In this document: one piece after another, positions 9,519-17,557 of the stretch
How the letters are laid out: each line of letters starts with the position of its first letter
How positions within the stretch are numbered: the first letter of the stretch is position 1
NCBI GenBank assembly: GCA_903919075.1
Contig: CAIXGR010000097.1
Span: 107,782-171,781 of the forward strand
Source of the DNA: an uncultured Bacteroidota bacterium
GTDB taxonomy: Bacteria; Bacteroidota; Bacteroidia; Chitinophagales; LD1
Reading direction: 5' to 3'
Length of the DNA stretch: 64,000 nucleotides
Notes under the pieces: generated by a model
What the model was told of the DNA's origin: nothing
Databases searched by the model: none
The model's input: only the letters and a program-made list of their open reading frames with translations
Translations under genes and position numbers: made by a program

Positions 9519-9563
9519 ACCCTCTAACTCCCTAAAGGGAGAACCGGCTGCGCGGCTGGCTCT
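9519..9563. repeat. Intergenic hairpin element with CTCCCT/AGGGAG stem
   Basis: CTCCCT (9528-9533) and AGGGAG (9536-9541) are separated by two bases, followed by a GC-rich GGCTGCGCGGCTGG stretch. It belongs in style to the C-rich hairpin elements scattered through 7.1-9.7 kb. It sits 15 bases after the tag stop codon and may serve as its terminator. Confidence 0.4.
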
Positions 9564-9610
9564 CCACTAATCAAAATCGTTTATTTACTCCATACGTTAA
9601 GTTAAACTCC

Positions 9611-9667
9611 AACAGCCTCCTCCTGCTACCCCGCAGCCACACGCACTCCACCTCCGAAGGAGGACAA
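9611..9667. repeat. Dispersed intergenic repeat, copy B
   Basis: 57 bases from AACAGCCTCC to GGAGGACAA, the same orientation and organisation as copy A at 8271-8330. CCTCC (9651-9655) pairs with GGAGG (9659-9663). Confidence 0.55.
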
Positions 9668-9784
9668 GAAAGCAAAAAATTGTTTAAAATTAAATTATAA
9701 ATTTTAGCTAATTTTGTTATTTTTGTAATGGAGTTAGGCTTGTTTATGATTTTAAATAGGCTCTATTTAAAGCTTTACAAACAC

Positions 9785-9927
9785 GGTTGACAATGGTTGA
9801 CACTTTATAATGACAATGTGCTGGTTTTCAATTGTTTAGTTTTGGAGTGTCAACTGTAAACCATGTTGTTCTATAAATTATTGAAAGTTAGCCTGTTACA
9901 TAAAATTTTAGTTGAAGATGGTTGACA
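9785..9927. promoter_or_regulatory. Cluster of GTTGACA motifs upstream of the DUF2480 gene
   Basis: GGTTGACA occurs at 9785-9792 and 9795-9802 (ten bases apart, one helical turn) and at 9920-9927. An inverted version, TGTCAACTGTAAACCAT, lies at 9848-9864; its reverse complement reads ATGGTTTACA-GTTGACA. Five or six related half-sites in 143 bases of non-coding DNA look like a regulator-binding region, or the remains of a small repeat element. The binding factor is unknown. Confidence 0.4.
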
Positions 9928-10012
9928 GTTTTGGAAGGGAGCGCTTTTGGCTGCCGGATGATTGCGTATAGCACCGGCAGGATGAATACAACCTATTCCA
10001 ACTTTTCTTGTT

Positions 10013-10020
10013 TATTTTTG
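10013..10020 (+). promoter_or_regulatory. -7 promoter box (TATTTTTG) for the DUF2480 gene
   Basis: Exact TAnnTTTG match 15 bases before the ATG at 10036. It supports that ATG over an in-frame one at 9922, which would lie upstream of the promoter. No clear TTTG box at -33. Confidence 0.45.
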
Positions 10021-10035
10021 TCAGATAATTTATTG

Positions 10036-10557
10036 ATGGATACGACCAAACCCATAGTTAACCGAGTAGCTCAAAGCCCACTAATTACGCTTGATTTGGA
10101 GACTTTTTTCCCAAAACAGGAGGAAATTAGTGTAATTGACCTGAAAGACTTCCTTTTTAAGGGCCTGCTTTTGCGTGAAGCTGATTTTCGCGAAGCCGTT
10201 AAAAAAATGGATTGGAGCCAGTTTAAAGATAAATATGTAGTTATTCATTGCTCAACCGATGCCATTATACCCATGTGGGCATATATGGTTTTAAGTTCCG
10301 AGCTTTCGAATTATGCCATTGATATTGCCAGCAGTAAGCCCGAACATGCCGATGAAATTTTCTTGTATCGCAATATTGCCAAGTTAGATATGGCGGCATT
10401 TAAAAATCAACGTATAGTAATAAAAGGCTGCGGCGACAGGAAAATTCCCGAAGCAGCATTTGTTCAAATTACCCAGCAATTATCAAAAGTGGCCCGTTCG
10501 TTAATGTATGGCGAGCCCTGTTCTACTGTTCCCGTTTTTAAAAAATCTATAGACTAA
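10036..10557 (+). CDS. DUF2480 family protein
   Basis: 173 aa from the ATG at 10036. An in-frame start at 9922 would add 38 residues of non-conserved sequence and would precede the promoter box. I recognise the Bacteroidota-specific DUF2480 family (LDLETFFPKQEEISVIDLKDFLFKGLLLREADFR, IHCSTDAIIPMWAYMV, IKGCGDRKIPEAAFVQIT). Family function is not established; it is a small soluble alpha/beta protein with conserved Cys residues in HCSTD and KGCGD. The stop codon abuts the TTG start of the transglycosylase gene, implying one transcript. Confidence 0.75.
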   Translation: MDTTKPIVNRVAQSPLITLDLETFFPKQEEISVIDLKDFLFKGLLLREADFREAVKKMDWSQFKDKYVVIHCSTDAIIPMWAYMVLSSELSNYAIDIASSKPEHADEIFLYRNIAKLDMAAFKNQRIVIKGCGDRKIPEAAFVQITQQLSKVARSLMYGEPCSTVPVFKKSID

Positions 10558-10558
10558 T

Positions 10559-11527
10559 TTGAAACCATCACGTAATGCTTTTTTGGTACTGGCTGCTTGT
10601 TTTGCCACATTGGTTGTTGCTTCGGCAACAATTTTTGCAGGGTACAATTATTTTGTTGACCGGCCGGTTAACGTTTTAGAGTCGTGTAAGAACGATTGTC
10701 CGAATATCCGGTGGCTGCACCCGGTTGATTCTTCTCAATGGGCATACCCGGTAGTTGTTCAGGGCGAGGTGTATTTTGCCGGTGAAAGGGTGCCCTTGGA
10801 AGACCCTGATGTTAAAGAGCGCTTAGAGCATGAATTAACCATTAATTATTACTGGCACTCCAATACCTTGTTGAGTATGAAAATGGCTAACCGCTATTTT
10901 GATGAGGTTGAAACTGAATTGAAAAAAAACGATGTGCCCACAGATTTTAAATACCTGGCACTTATTGAAAGTGGCTTCAAGTTGGAAAGTTCACCTGCCG
11001 GAGCTGTTGGCGCATGGCAATTACTAAAGGGCACGGCTAAAGAGCGCGGCCTTGTAGTTAATGATGAGGTAGACGAACGATATAACCTTGAAAAATCTAC
11101 CGATGCGGCCTGCGCGTATATAAAAAATGCCAAAGATAAACTTGGCAACTGGACATTAGCTGCTGCGTCGTATAATCTAGGCCTCCCATCTATGATGCAG
11201 CGGGTTAAAGACCAAAAAAACAGTACCTATTACGACATGTACTTTAATCCTGAAACGTCGCGTTACATTTTCAGGATGATTGCCATGAAAATTATTTTCT
11301 CGAACCCTAAAGAAGCGGGCTATATAATTAAGCCCGAAGAGCTTTACCAGCCCTACCAGTATAAGGTAATGCAGGTTGATTCGAGCATTGCCGATATAGC
11401 TGATTTTGCTGCTCAATACGGCTTAAAATACAAGCACATTAAAATGCTAAACCCTTGGCTGCGCAATGCTTCGCTGGTAAATAAAGAGCACAAAATCTAC
11501 GAAATAAAGCTCCTCAACTCAAAATAG
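10559..11527 (+). CDS. Lytic transglycosylase (SLT/MltD type) with LysM-like C-terminus
   Basis: 322 aa starting at a TTG codon one base after the DUF2480 stop. An N-terminal signal/anchor helix (residues 7-32) leads to an SLT domain around residues 120-260: LALIESGFKLESSPAGAVGAWQLL holds the catalytic Glu (about E137), and AAASYNLGLPSMMQR is the second family motif. The C-terminal YKVMQVDSSIADIADFAAQYGL...IKMLNPWLR resembles a LysM peptidoglycan-binding repeat. It would cleave peptidoglycan glycan strands in the periplasm with formation of 1,6-anhydromuramyl ends. TTG start chosen because no ATG lies before the anchor helix. Confidence 0.85.
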   Translation: MKPSRNAFLVLAACFATLVVASATIFAGYNYFVDRPVNVLESCKNDCPNIRWLHPVDSSQWAYPVVVQGEVYFAGERVPLEDPDVKERLEHELTINYYWHSNTLLSMKMANRYFDEVETELKKNDVPTDFKYLALIESGFKLESSPAGAVGAWQLLKGTAKERGLVVNDEVDERYNLEKSTDAACAYIKNAKDKLGNWTLAAASYNLGLPSMMQRVKDQKNSTYYDMYFNPETSRYIFRMIAMKIIFSNPKEAGYIIKPEELYQPYQYKVMQVDSSIADIADFAAQYGLKYKHIKMLNPWLRNASLVNKEHKIYEIKLLNSK

Positions 11528-11551
11528 GGTGGCAGGAATTTGCCCCTATGT

Positions 11552-11581
11552 TTTGCATAGTGGCGGAAATATTTATTTTTG
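11552..11581 (+). promoter_or_regulatory. Bacteroidota promoter of tRNA-Phe (TTTG-N18-TATTTTTG)
   Basis: TTTG at 11552-11555 and TATTTTTG at 11574-11581, separated by 18 bases, match the Bacteroidota sigma consensus at both boxes. The tRNA starts 15 bases beyond the -7 box. Confidence 0.75.
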
Positions 11582-11595
11582 CGCTCCTTAACAAT

Positions 11596-11668
11596 GGTGC
11601 GGTAGCTCAGTTGGTAGAGCAATAGACTGAAAATCTATGTGTCGGGGGTTCAATTCCCTCCCACACCA
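11596..11668 (+). tRNA. tRNA-Phe (anticodon GAA)
   Basis: 73-base cloverleaf. The acceptor strand GGTGCGG is followed by TA and a D-arm (GCTC...GAGC). The anticodon stem ATAGA/TCTAT closes the loop CTGAAAA with anticodon GAA. The T-arm is GGGGG-TTCAATT-CCCTC and the 3' strand CCACACC plus A. CCA is not encoded in full (ACA follows the stem). One C-A mismatch is present at the fifth acceptor pair. Confidence 0.95.
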
Positions 11669-11701
11669 CAAAAGTCAAGTTAGATATCTTCAAATTTCTT
11701 C

Positions 11702-11730
11702 AAACCCGCGCCCAGCGCGGGTTTTGTTTT
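11702..11730 (+). terminator. Rho-independent terminator after tRNA-Phe
   Basis: A 10-bp GC-rich stem AAACCCGCGC/GCGCGGGTTT (11702-11711 and 11715-11724) with a 3-base loop, followed by TGTTTTT. A textbook intrinsic terminator. Confidence 0.85.
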
Positions 11731-12237
11731 TAGAACCCTTCAGGAAGTTTCAGTTTACAACGTAAGTATTTCACTATTTCCCAATAGCCTCAAAACTCAT
11801 CTGGATTATCAATATAAAGCATTGAAAATCATAATTGATTCCATAAATACACTCTATTATTTAGCCCATAGTATCATTTCTCCTCGGGCCTAAAAAGTAC
11901 TAAAAAATATCTCTTTCACTGATGCCGGTCATACGCTTTGGCTTATAACTAGGGTTTCTTCGCTGCCGAATAATATAATCCCGCTCTTGGAAAATGAGCA
12001 ATCTAAGAATGGGGAAGTGGGGTGAGGAAGTAAATATGTAAGGATAAACTATTCAGTGTAACGAACCCATTGATTTGTGGTTATTTGAATTGGCCTCTGA
12101 TTGGATAGGTAGTTATAGATATTTCGTTTTGTCATTCATTTTATTTCTACTTCTATAGATTACTATTTAATATTTGAATTTATGATTATTACAATAATAT
12201 ATAAAAGCTGAACACATAAACTTAAAACCCAAAAACA
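11731..12237. other. Intergenic region upstream of the biosynthetic cluster
   Basis: About 500 bases without a supported ORF. It becomes very AT-rich in the last 130 bases before the ACP gene, where its promoter must lie. TAATATTTG (12169-12177) is a near miss to the -7 consensus with one extra spacer base. No copy of the tRNA 3' end, IS remnant or repeat was recognised. Confidence 0.5.
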
Positions 12238-12480
12238 ATGACCAGAGAAGAAATCTTACAAGTTATCGAGAAACATTTAAAAAAATCTGTTTCCGGAATT
12301 ACCGAAAATATTCAACCCGAGAAAAAATTTACTGATTACGGTGCAAATAGCCTGGATATTGTAGAAATCGTATCGGGTTCAATGCGTGAAATGAAAATAA
12401 AAATACCGCGCACTGAGCTGTCGGAAATAACCAACATTGCCGGATTGGTAGACAAATTCGAAAGTTTCTCAAAAAACTAA
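12238..12480 (+). CDS. Acyl carrier protein of the beta-branching/amino-lipid cluster
   Basis: 80 aa, normal ACP length. The phosphopantetheine attachment Ser is S38 in the motif YGANSLDIVEIV, a variant of the usual DSLD with Asn before Ser. It would be converted to holo form by the Sfp-type transferase encoded three genes downstream and carry the growing acyl or malonyl/acetyl group. In known beta-branching cassettes a dedicated donor ACP presents the acetyl unit to the HMG-CoA-synthase-like enzyme; this is the only ACP in the cluster, so it may serve as donor, acceptor or both. It leads a tight plus-strand operon running to 21601. Confidence 0.9.
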   Translation: MTREEILQVIEKHLKKSVSGITENIQPEKKFTDYGANSLDIVEIVSGSMREMKIKIPRTELSEITNIAGLVDKFESFSKN

Positions 12481-12484
12481 TTCC

Positions 12485-13309
12485 TTGAACCAGGCATTTT
12501 TAGACTTTTCCGGTAAAACCGTTTTAATTACCGGCGGTACCAGAGGTATTGGATTGGAAACAGGCCTTTCATTTGCGAAAAGAGGCGCCCTATGTGTTTT
12601 AACCTACCGTTGGGGCGATCATGATGAAGCAGATATTTATGATTTGTTTGCCCAACACCATGCCGTTAAACCAATTTTAGCGCAAGCCGATGTAGCTAAC
12701 CCCGACGATACAGCCGCTCTGCTAGAGAGTTTAAAAGCAAAACAAATCCATAAGATTGATGTGTTTGTAAGCAACGTCTCTTCGGCAATGGTCATTAATT
12801 GCTTTGATGACTATACTTTGAAAGGCTTAAAGCAAAGCATTTCTTATTCCACTTGGCCCATGATTGCTTACACACAGGCTATATTCAAAGCGTTTGGAAG
12901 CTATCCAAAATATATTTTAGGAGTCTCCTCTACCGGGCCCGACGATTATTCAATCGGGTATGATTATGTAGCGGCATCCAAAGCGGTAATGGAAGTGTTT
13001 GTAAAATATCTGAATTACCGCTTGCGCGAATTCGATGTATGTATAAATGCTGTTCGCTCACGGGCAATTAAAACAAAATCGTTGGAAGCAACTTTTGGAA
13101 AGGACTTAGAAAGTTTTGCTAAGCAATTTGTTCCCGACAGCTATTGGATTTTACCGGAAGAACTTGCAGAAACAATGGTAGCCTTATGCTCAGGGTATTG
13201 CGACACCGTTACCGGACAAATTATTACTGTAGATAAGGGAACAAATTTCTTCGACAATCTTATGGAGATATACACCCGTGAACAAAAACGAAAAAAACAA
13301 ACAGTTTGA
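12485..13309 (+). CDS. FabL-like enoyl-ACP reductase-type SDR (Y-x6-K)
   Basis: 274 aa starting at TTG four bases after the ACP stop. It has a Rossmann nucleotide motif TGGTRGIG (residues 16-23). In place of the classical YxxxK it shows Y159-x6-K166 (YDYVAASK), the spacing that marks FabI/FabL enoyl-ACP reductases. The TGxxxGxG motif together with Y-x6-K points to the FabL branch. Likely role: reduce the enoyl-ACP intermediate with NAD(P)H. A close paralogue lies at 21598-22398 at the other end of the cluster; both share WPMI.YT, GPD and VKYLNY. Substrate is inferred. Confidence 0.75.
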   Translation: MNQAFLDFSGKTVLITGGTRGIGLETGLSFAKRGALCVLTYRWGDHDEADIYDLFAQHHAVKPILAQADVANPDDTAALLESLKAKQIHKIDVFVSNVSSAMVINCFDDYTLKGLKQSISYSTWPMIAYTQAIFKAFGSYPKYILGVSSTGPDDYSIGYDYVAASKAVMEVFVKYLNYRLREFDVCINAVRSRAIKTKSLEATFGKDLESFAKQFVPDSYWILPEELAETMVALCSGYCDTVTGQIITVDKGTNFFDNLMEIYTREQKRKKQTV

Positions 13310-13312
13310 ACT

Positions 13313-14629
13313 ATGGCATTAGATGAAAGCTTAGCAGATCACGTTCATAAAAATTACGCCTCCTATACTTACGATATGTTTATGATGAACATGTCGGCAG
13401 ATTTAGAGGAGATTGATTTGTTCGGCGAATGGTTCAATATTTTAAATAACAAAAACGTTTATACTTTCGAAGCAATCCGTTCTGCCGCACAAAAACCTGA
13501 AATAGATTTGAAGCGCAGAAATGGCGAAAACATACACATCATTAATCTCTCCAGCTACAATTATTTAGGTTTTAGCTATCACCCGGAAGTAATAAAGGCG
13601 GCGCAGGATGCTGTTGCTAAGTATGGTTTAGGGGCTTCAAGTTCGCCTGTAATTAGCGGCACCTACCAAATTCACCAGGAGCTGGAGCAGGCCCTAGAAA
13701 AGTTTTTTGCGTTGCCCGATAGGGGTGTTTCATTATTTACCGCCGGCTATAGTGTGAATCTTGGAGTAATCTCTGCATTTATAAAACCCGGACATCAAAT
13801 TATTATGGATAGGGCCGCCCACATGTCAATTGTAGAAGGTGCCAAGCTTTCTGGCGGTGAAGTTTCTTATTTCAACCATAATGATATGGTTCACTTAGAG
13901 CAATTGTTGAAAGAAAAATGCGATGAGTTTACCCGCGTTTTAATTTGCGTAGAAGGTTTGTATAGTGGCGATGGAGATTTTGGTAATTTAAAGGAAGTTG
14001 TTCGCTTGGCAAAAAAATATGGCGCATATACTCTGGTAGATGAGGCCCATTCTGCAATGGTAGCCGGTGAAAATGGCAGAGGCGTTAGTGAATTACAAGG
14101 TGTTTTAGAAGATGTGGATTTATATGTAATGACCTTCAGTAAGGCCTTTGGCGGCGTGGGGGGCGCGGTATATGCTAAAAAAAACATTATCAATTACATT
14201 AACTGGTATGCAAAATGTCGCATGTTTTCATGCGCTCTTGACCCTGCGGTTACCGGTGGTATGGTAAAGGTTGTTGAATTGGCCATGCAGCCGATTGGTT
14301 ATGAAAGACGCAAACGTGTAATAGATAATGCAAATTATTTCAGAAGTCTTTTGAAAAACAAAGTGGATTTAGGCGCCAGTGAATCATGGGTGGTAATTGT
14401 AAATTTTGGTAGCGAAAGCAAAACTTTAGCCCTTAATGACTACTTACAGAAAACCGGTGTAGATACCAGTATTATACAGTTTCCGGCCGTTCCTAAAAAT
14501 GATGCAAGAATCAGAATGTTTATTACCTCTGAACATACACACCGGCAATTAGAAAGGGCGGCTGATATAATAATTGCTGCGGCCGAAAAATTTGATTTTG
14601 AAAAATTAGCTAAACAACAAAGTTCATGA
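13313..14629 (+). CDS. Alpha-oxoamine synthase (serine palmitoyltransferase/KBL/AONS family)
   Basis: 438 aa PLP enzyme of fold type I. Family enzymes decarboxylatively condense an amino acid with an acyl thioester to give an alpha-aminoketone. Seen: NLSSYNYLG, GLGASSSPVISGT, H121 of the HQELE motif, the LVDEAHS motif (D243 and H246, PLP contacts) and the Schiff-base Lys K277 in TFSKAFGG. An extra N-terminal region of about 70 residues precedes the core. With a dedicated ACP next door it probably uses acyl-ACP rather than acyl-CoA, as cysteate/serine acyltransferases of sphingo- and sulfonolipid synthesis do. It overlaps the next gene (a ketosphinganine-reductase-like SDR) by 4 bases. The amino-acid substrate (Ser, cysteate, Gly or Ala) cannot be read from sequence. 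Confidence 0.85.
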   Translation: MALDESLADHVHKNYASYTYDMFMMNMSADLEEIDLFGEWFNILNNKNVYTFEAIRSAAQKPEIDLKRRNGENIHIINLSSYNYLGFSYHPEVIKAAQDAVAKYGLGASSSPVISGTYQIHQELEQALEKFFALPDRGVSLFTAGYSVNLGVISAFIKPGHQIIMDRAAHMSIVEGAKLSGGEVSYFNHNDMVHLEQLLKEKCDEFTRVLICVEGLYSGDGDFGNLKEVVRLAKKYGAYTLVDEAHSAMVAGENGRGVSELQGVLEDVDLYVMTFSKAFGGVGGAVYAKKNIINYINWYAKCRMFSCALDPAVTGGMVKVVELAMQPIGYERRKRVIDNANYFRSLLKNKVDLGASESWVVIVNFGSESKTLALNDYLQKTGVDTSIIQFPAVPKNDARIRMFITSEHTHRQLERAADIIIAAAEKFDFEKLAKQQSS

Positions 14630-15417
14630 AAAAGGTTGCATTAATAACAGGTGGCTCATCCGGCCTAGGCTTTTCTTTTGCCAAACTACTTGGAAAAGAT
14701 GGATACGATGTAATAATTGTAGCGCGCAATCAAAAGCGCATTACCGATGCAGTAGCTGAGTTGACCGCCCTAGGCATTAACGCAAAAGGATTTTCATGCA
14801 ATATTACAGATGAAGCCGGCTTAAAAAATATCTATGCCGATGTAAAAAAAGACTACGGAAAGTTAGACTTTTTGATTTTGAATGCCGGAAGGGTTTCCAC
14901 CATTTTGCTATCCGATTATCAAAGCACCTCTCAAATGAGACAGGATTTGGAAGTAGATTTATGGGGTACAATTCTCACGGCACATATCCTTACGCCGCTT
15001 TTAGTGAAAAATTCCAAAGTGCTTTTGGTGTCTTCCGGTTTTGGATTAATCGGCGTAGCAGGATATTCTATTTACTGCGCGGCTAAAGCCGGTATCCTCA
15101 ATTTTGGCGAATCGCTAAGACGAGAACTACTACACAAAAATATTAATGTATATGCTACAACTCCGAGCGACATGGACACTCCTCAGTTTCGCGAGGAAGT
15201 GAAAAACGCGCCAACATGGATGAAAAAAGAATCGCCTAGAAAATTAATGAAAACTGAAGATGCCGCTGCAAAAATTTTAAAAAAAACAAAAGGCAAAAGA
15301 ACCTATTTAATCATTCCGGCATCGGACGTAAATTTGCTGTCGAATTTGACCAAAATATTGCCGCGAAAATTTCGTGATTACTTACTGGACGACATGTTTC
15401 CAAGGCCGCTTGCTTAA
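14626..15417 (+). CDS. SDR resembling 3-ketodihydrosphingosine reductase
   Basis: 263 aa classical SDR: TGGSSGLG (8-15), NAG (86-88), Ser137 in VSSGFG, Y150-x3-K154 (YCAAK). The segment YATTPSDMDTPQF resembles the conserved P-D-DTPGF stretch of ketodihydrosphingosine reductases (KDSR/TSC10). The ATG overlaps the oxoamine synthase stop (ATGA), so translation is coupled. The pair therefore probably runs successive steps: oxoamine synthase makes a 2-amino-3-ketone, this enzyme reduces it to the 3-alcohol. The C-terminus (LPRKFRDYLLDDMF) is amphipathic and may touch the membrane. Confidence 0.75.
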   Translation: MKKVALITGGSSGLGFSFAKLLGKDGYDVIIVARNQKRITDAVAELTALGINAKGFSCNITDEAGLKNIYADVKKDYGKLDFLILNAGRVSTILLSDYQSTSQMRQDLEVDLWGTILTAHILTPLLVKNSKVLLVSSGFGLIGVAGYSIYCAAKAGILNFGESLRRELLHKNINVYATTPSDMDTPQFREEVKNAPTWMKKESPRKLMKTEDAAAKILKKTKGKRTYLIIPASDVNLLSNLTKILPRKFRDYLLDDMFPRPLA

Positions 15418-15440
15418 TAATACTGAATCAATATTAAAAA

Positions 15441-16136
15441 ATGCTAACGAATTGCACGCCCACACTTTATAAAAATGAATTGCATGTATGGCGATACAGT
15501 GTTAGGCATGAAGATTATTTAACTGAATTACATGCCCCTGTTTTATCGGAAGAAGAAAGAGTTAGGTGCTCCGAATTTTTATATGACCCGGATAAGCGTA
15601 AATATATTTGCAATCACGTGTTTCGGCGTTCAGTTTTAGCCCGATACTTAGGTATTCCACCCGTCCATGTTCAATATAGCTACACAAATTTTGGCAAACC
15701 TTTTTTCAATAAAAGCGAGATTCAATTTAGTCATAGCTATAGGAATGATATTGGTTTACTAGCGGTGTATAAAGGCGGTGAAGTTGGCATTGATATTGAG
15801 CGAGACAAAGAGATGGATGACGTGGTTACATTCTCCAACTTTTCATTTTCAGAAGCCGAAAAGGCAATGATTTTTGCAAATGGAAAATTTGACAAAAGCA
15901 CTTTTTTTACATTTTGGACTTTTAAGGAATCATTTATAAAAGCTATTGGCACTGGTTTAAATGCCGATATCCGCAAATTCGATTTGGCTGATTTTATGCA
16001 CCAGGAAATAAAAGAATTGCCGTTCGGCGGAAATACAAATTGGATTATCAAAAAATTATCTGCCCCAGAGGGCTATAAAGCCGCTTATGCAGTTAAGGGC
16101 ATTGTTGAGAGATTGATAGAATTTAATTACAACTAA
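15441..16136 (+). CDS. Sfp-type 4'-phosphopantetheinyl transferase
   Basis: 231 aa, the size of Sfp/EntD-type enzymes. Seen: VGIDIE (residues 115-120, Mg2+ ligands) and the WTFKES motif (159-164) with FIKAIGTGL, plus FGKPFF and FSHSY upstream. It moves phosphopantetheine from CoA to the conserved Ser of carrier proteins, here probably S38 of the cluster's ACP. Its presence inside the operon indicates a self-contained secondary pathway distinct from housekeeping fatty acid synthesis. Confidence 0.92.
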   Translation: MLTNCTPTLYKNELHVWRYSVRHEDYLTELHAPVLSEEERVRCSEFLYDPDKRKYICNHVFRRSVLARYLGIPPVHVQYSYTNFGKPFFNKSEIQFSHSYRNDIGLLAVYKGGEVGIDIERDKEMDDVVTFSNFSFSEAEKAMIFANGKFDKSTFFTFWTFKESFIKAIGTGLNADIRKFDLADFMHQEIKELPFGGNTNWIIKKLSAPEGYKAAYAVKGIVERLIEFNYN

Positions 16137-16151
16137 AAAAGACTTTTTAAA

Positions 16152-17015
16152 ATGAGCTTGCAAGTAATTATGTTTCCAGGCCAAGGATCGCAATTTGAAG
16201 GTATGGGTGCAACTTTGTTTGAATCCTATCCCGAAATTGTATCAAGGACTAATTCCATTTTGGGATTCGACATCGAAAAGATTTGCTTGCAAAATCCAAA
16301 TGGCGATTTAAATAAGACCATTTACACGCAGCCAGCTTTATACCTGGTGAGTTACCTTTCATACCTCGAATACTTAAAAAACAATCCGGTGCCTAACTGC
16401 GTTTTGGGCCATAGCTTAGGCGAGTTTACTGCTCTTTGCGCTGCTGGTGTTTTTGATTTCGAAACCGGCTTGCAGATTGTAAAAAAACGTGCTGAGTTTA
16501 TGTTTACCATCAACGGAACCGGCATGGCTGCAGTAATAGGCGCCAATTACCGGGAGGTAAACGATTACCTAACCGAAAATTTTCCAACAATAGATATTGC
16601 AAATATTAATACATCAACTCAAATAGTAATCTCCGGCCCTTTAGATGATTTATTGCAAGCTGTAGCTTTTTTTGAAGAAGAATACTTGACTTGCGTTCCG
16701 CTAAAAGTAAGTGGGGGCTTTCACTCACGCTATATGTCGCCATTGAAGGAGAGCTTTACTAAAGTAATTTTTGAACAAACACTACGACCTCCAAAAATTC
16801 CAGTGGTAGCCAATTTTACCGCCCGATTTTACCCTGGTGATAAACCAGGAATTCGAGGAAACATGATTAATCAACTAGACGGCCCCATTCGTTGGCAGCA
16901 AAGCATACAACTGTTGCATGATGAGGGGGAATGCAATTTTATAGAAGTTGGTCCGGGTAATATCTTGTCGAATATGATTAAAAAAATGCAACCATTAAGC
17001 AGTGAACGAAATTGA
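16152..17015 (+). CDS. Malonyl-CoA:ACP transacylase (trans-acting AT)
   Basis: 287 aa FabD-like acyltransferase. Seen: MFPGQGSQ (7-14), catalytic Ser88 in GHSLGEF, and catalytic His191 in GGFHSRYM. It loads malonyl from CoA onto the ACP. In beta-branching clusters such freestanding ATs (PksC-like) supply malonyl to the donor ACP as well. The Arg that binds the malonyl carboxylate should lie in KKRAEFM (about residues 111-117), which is present. It overlaps the next gene by 14 bases. Confidence 0.9.
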   Translation: MSLQVIMFPGQGSQFEGMGATLFESYPEIVSRTNSILGFDIEKICLQNPNGDLNKTIYTQPALYLVSYLSYLEYLKNNPVPNCVLGHSLGEFTALCAAGVFDFETGLQIVKKRAEFMFTINGTGMAAVIGANYREVNDYLTENFPTIDIANINTSTQIVISGPLDDLLQAVAFFEEEYLTCVPLKVSGGFHSRYMSPLKESFTKVIFEQTLRPPKIPVVANFTARFYPGDKPGIRGNMINQLDGPIRWQQSIQLLHDEGECNFIEVGPGNILSNMIKKMQPLSSERN

Positions 17016-17535
17016 AAAGGAAGAGTTAATTCATAAACTGAAACGCACGGTGGTTCAAATGCCTGCAGCAGGCACTGTGCCGGTGAATTATTCCAAAAAA
17101 GATATTGATAAAATAATTCCTCATCGTGCGCCCTTTGCATTGATAAACAAAATACATGCGGTGAATTTGAAAGATGGCCTGATAGAGGTAAGCAGTTTTG
17201 TAAACCCTGACGACATAGTTTTTAAAGGTCATTTTCCGGGCATGCCGGTGTACCCGGGAGTAATGCAGATTGAAAGTATGGGACAAGCGGGGTTATGCAT
17301 GGCTTACTTTTTAAAAAACAATACAACCGTAATTGCCCCCGACAGCACACCCGTAAAGGGTTTATTTACCCGGGTTCATAATGCAGGGTTTAATAAAAGT
17401 GTATTGCCCGGAAACAATATGATTATTCGGGTTAAATCAATTGAAGATGATGATTTCATGGGACTGATGAGTGCGCAGGTGTTGGTGAATGATGAGATTT
17501 GTTCGCACTCAATTTTAGAAGTATATTATTCATAG
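17002..17535 (+). CDS. FabZ-like (3R)-hydroxyacyl-ACP dehydratase
   Basis: 177 aa, starting at GTG inside the end of the acyltransferase gene. Hot-dog fold signatures: IIPHRAPFALIN (like the FabZ LLPHR-PF motif), the catalytic His77 in GHFPGMPVYPG and catalytic Glu91 in QIESMGQAG. It is about 25-30 residues longer than FabZ, with a helical N-terminal extension. It would dehydrate 3-hydroxyacyl-ACP made by the KS and FabG of the cluster. Confidence 0.85.
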   Translation: MNEIEKEELIHKLKRTVVQMPAAGTVPVNYSKKDIDKIIPHRAPFALINKIHAVNLKDGLIEVSSFVNPDDIVFKGHFPGMPVYPGVMQIESMGQAGLCMAYFLKNNTTVIAPDSTPVKGLFTRVHNAGFNKSVLPGNNMIIRVKSIEDDDFMGLMSAQVLVNDEICSHSILEVYYS

Positions 17536-17557
17536 CAACACATTTAAAATAAATATT

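Noticed and set aside
9787..9811. Sigma-70-like TTGACA/TATAAT promoter in the GTTGACA array
   Set aside because: The spacer is only 13 bases (9787-9792 to 9806-9811), and the Bacteroidota consensus is different; a better -7 box lies at 10013-10020.
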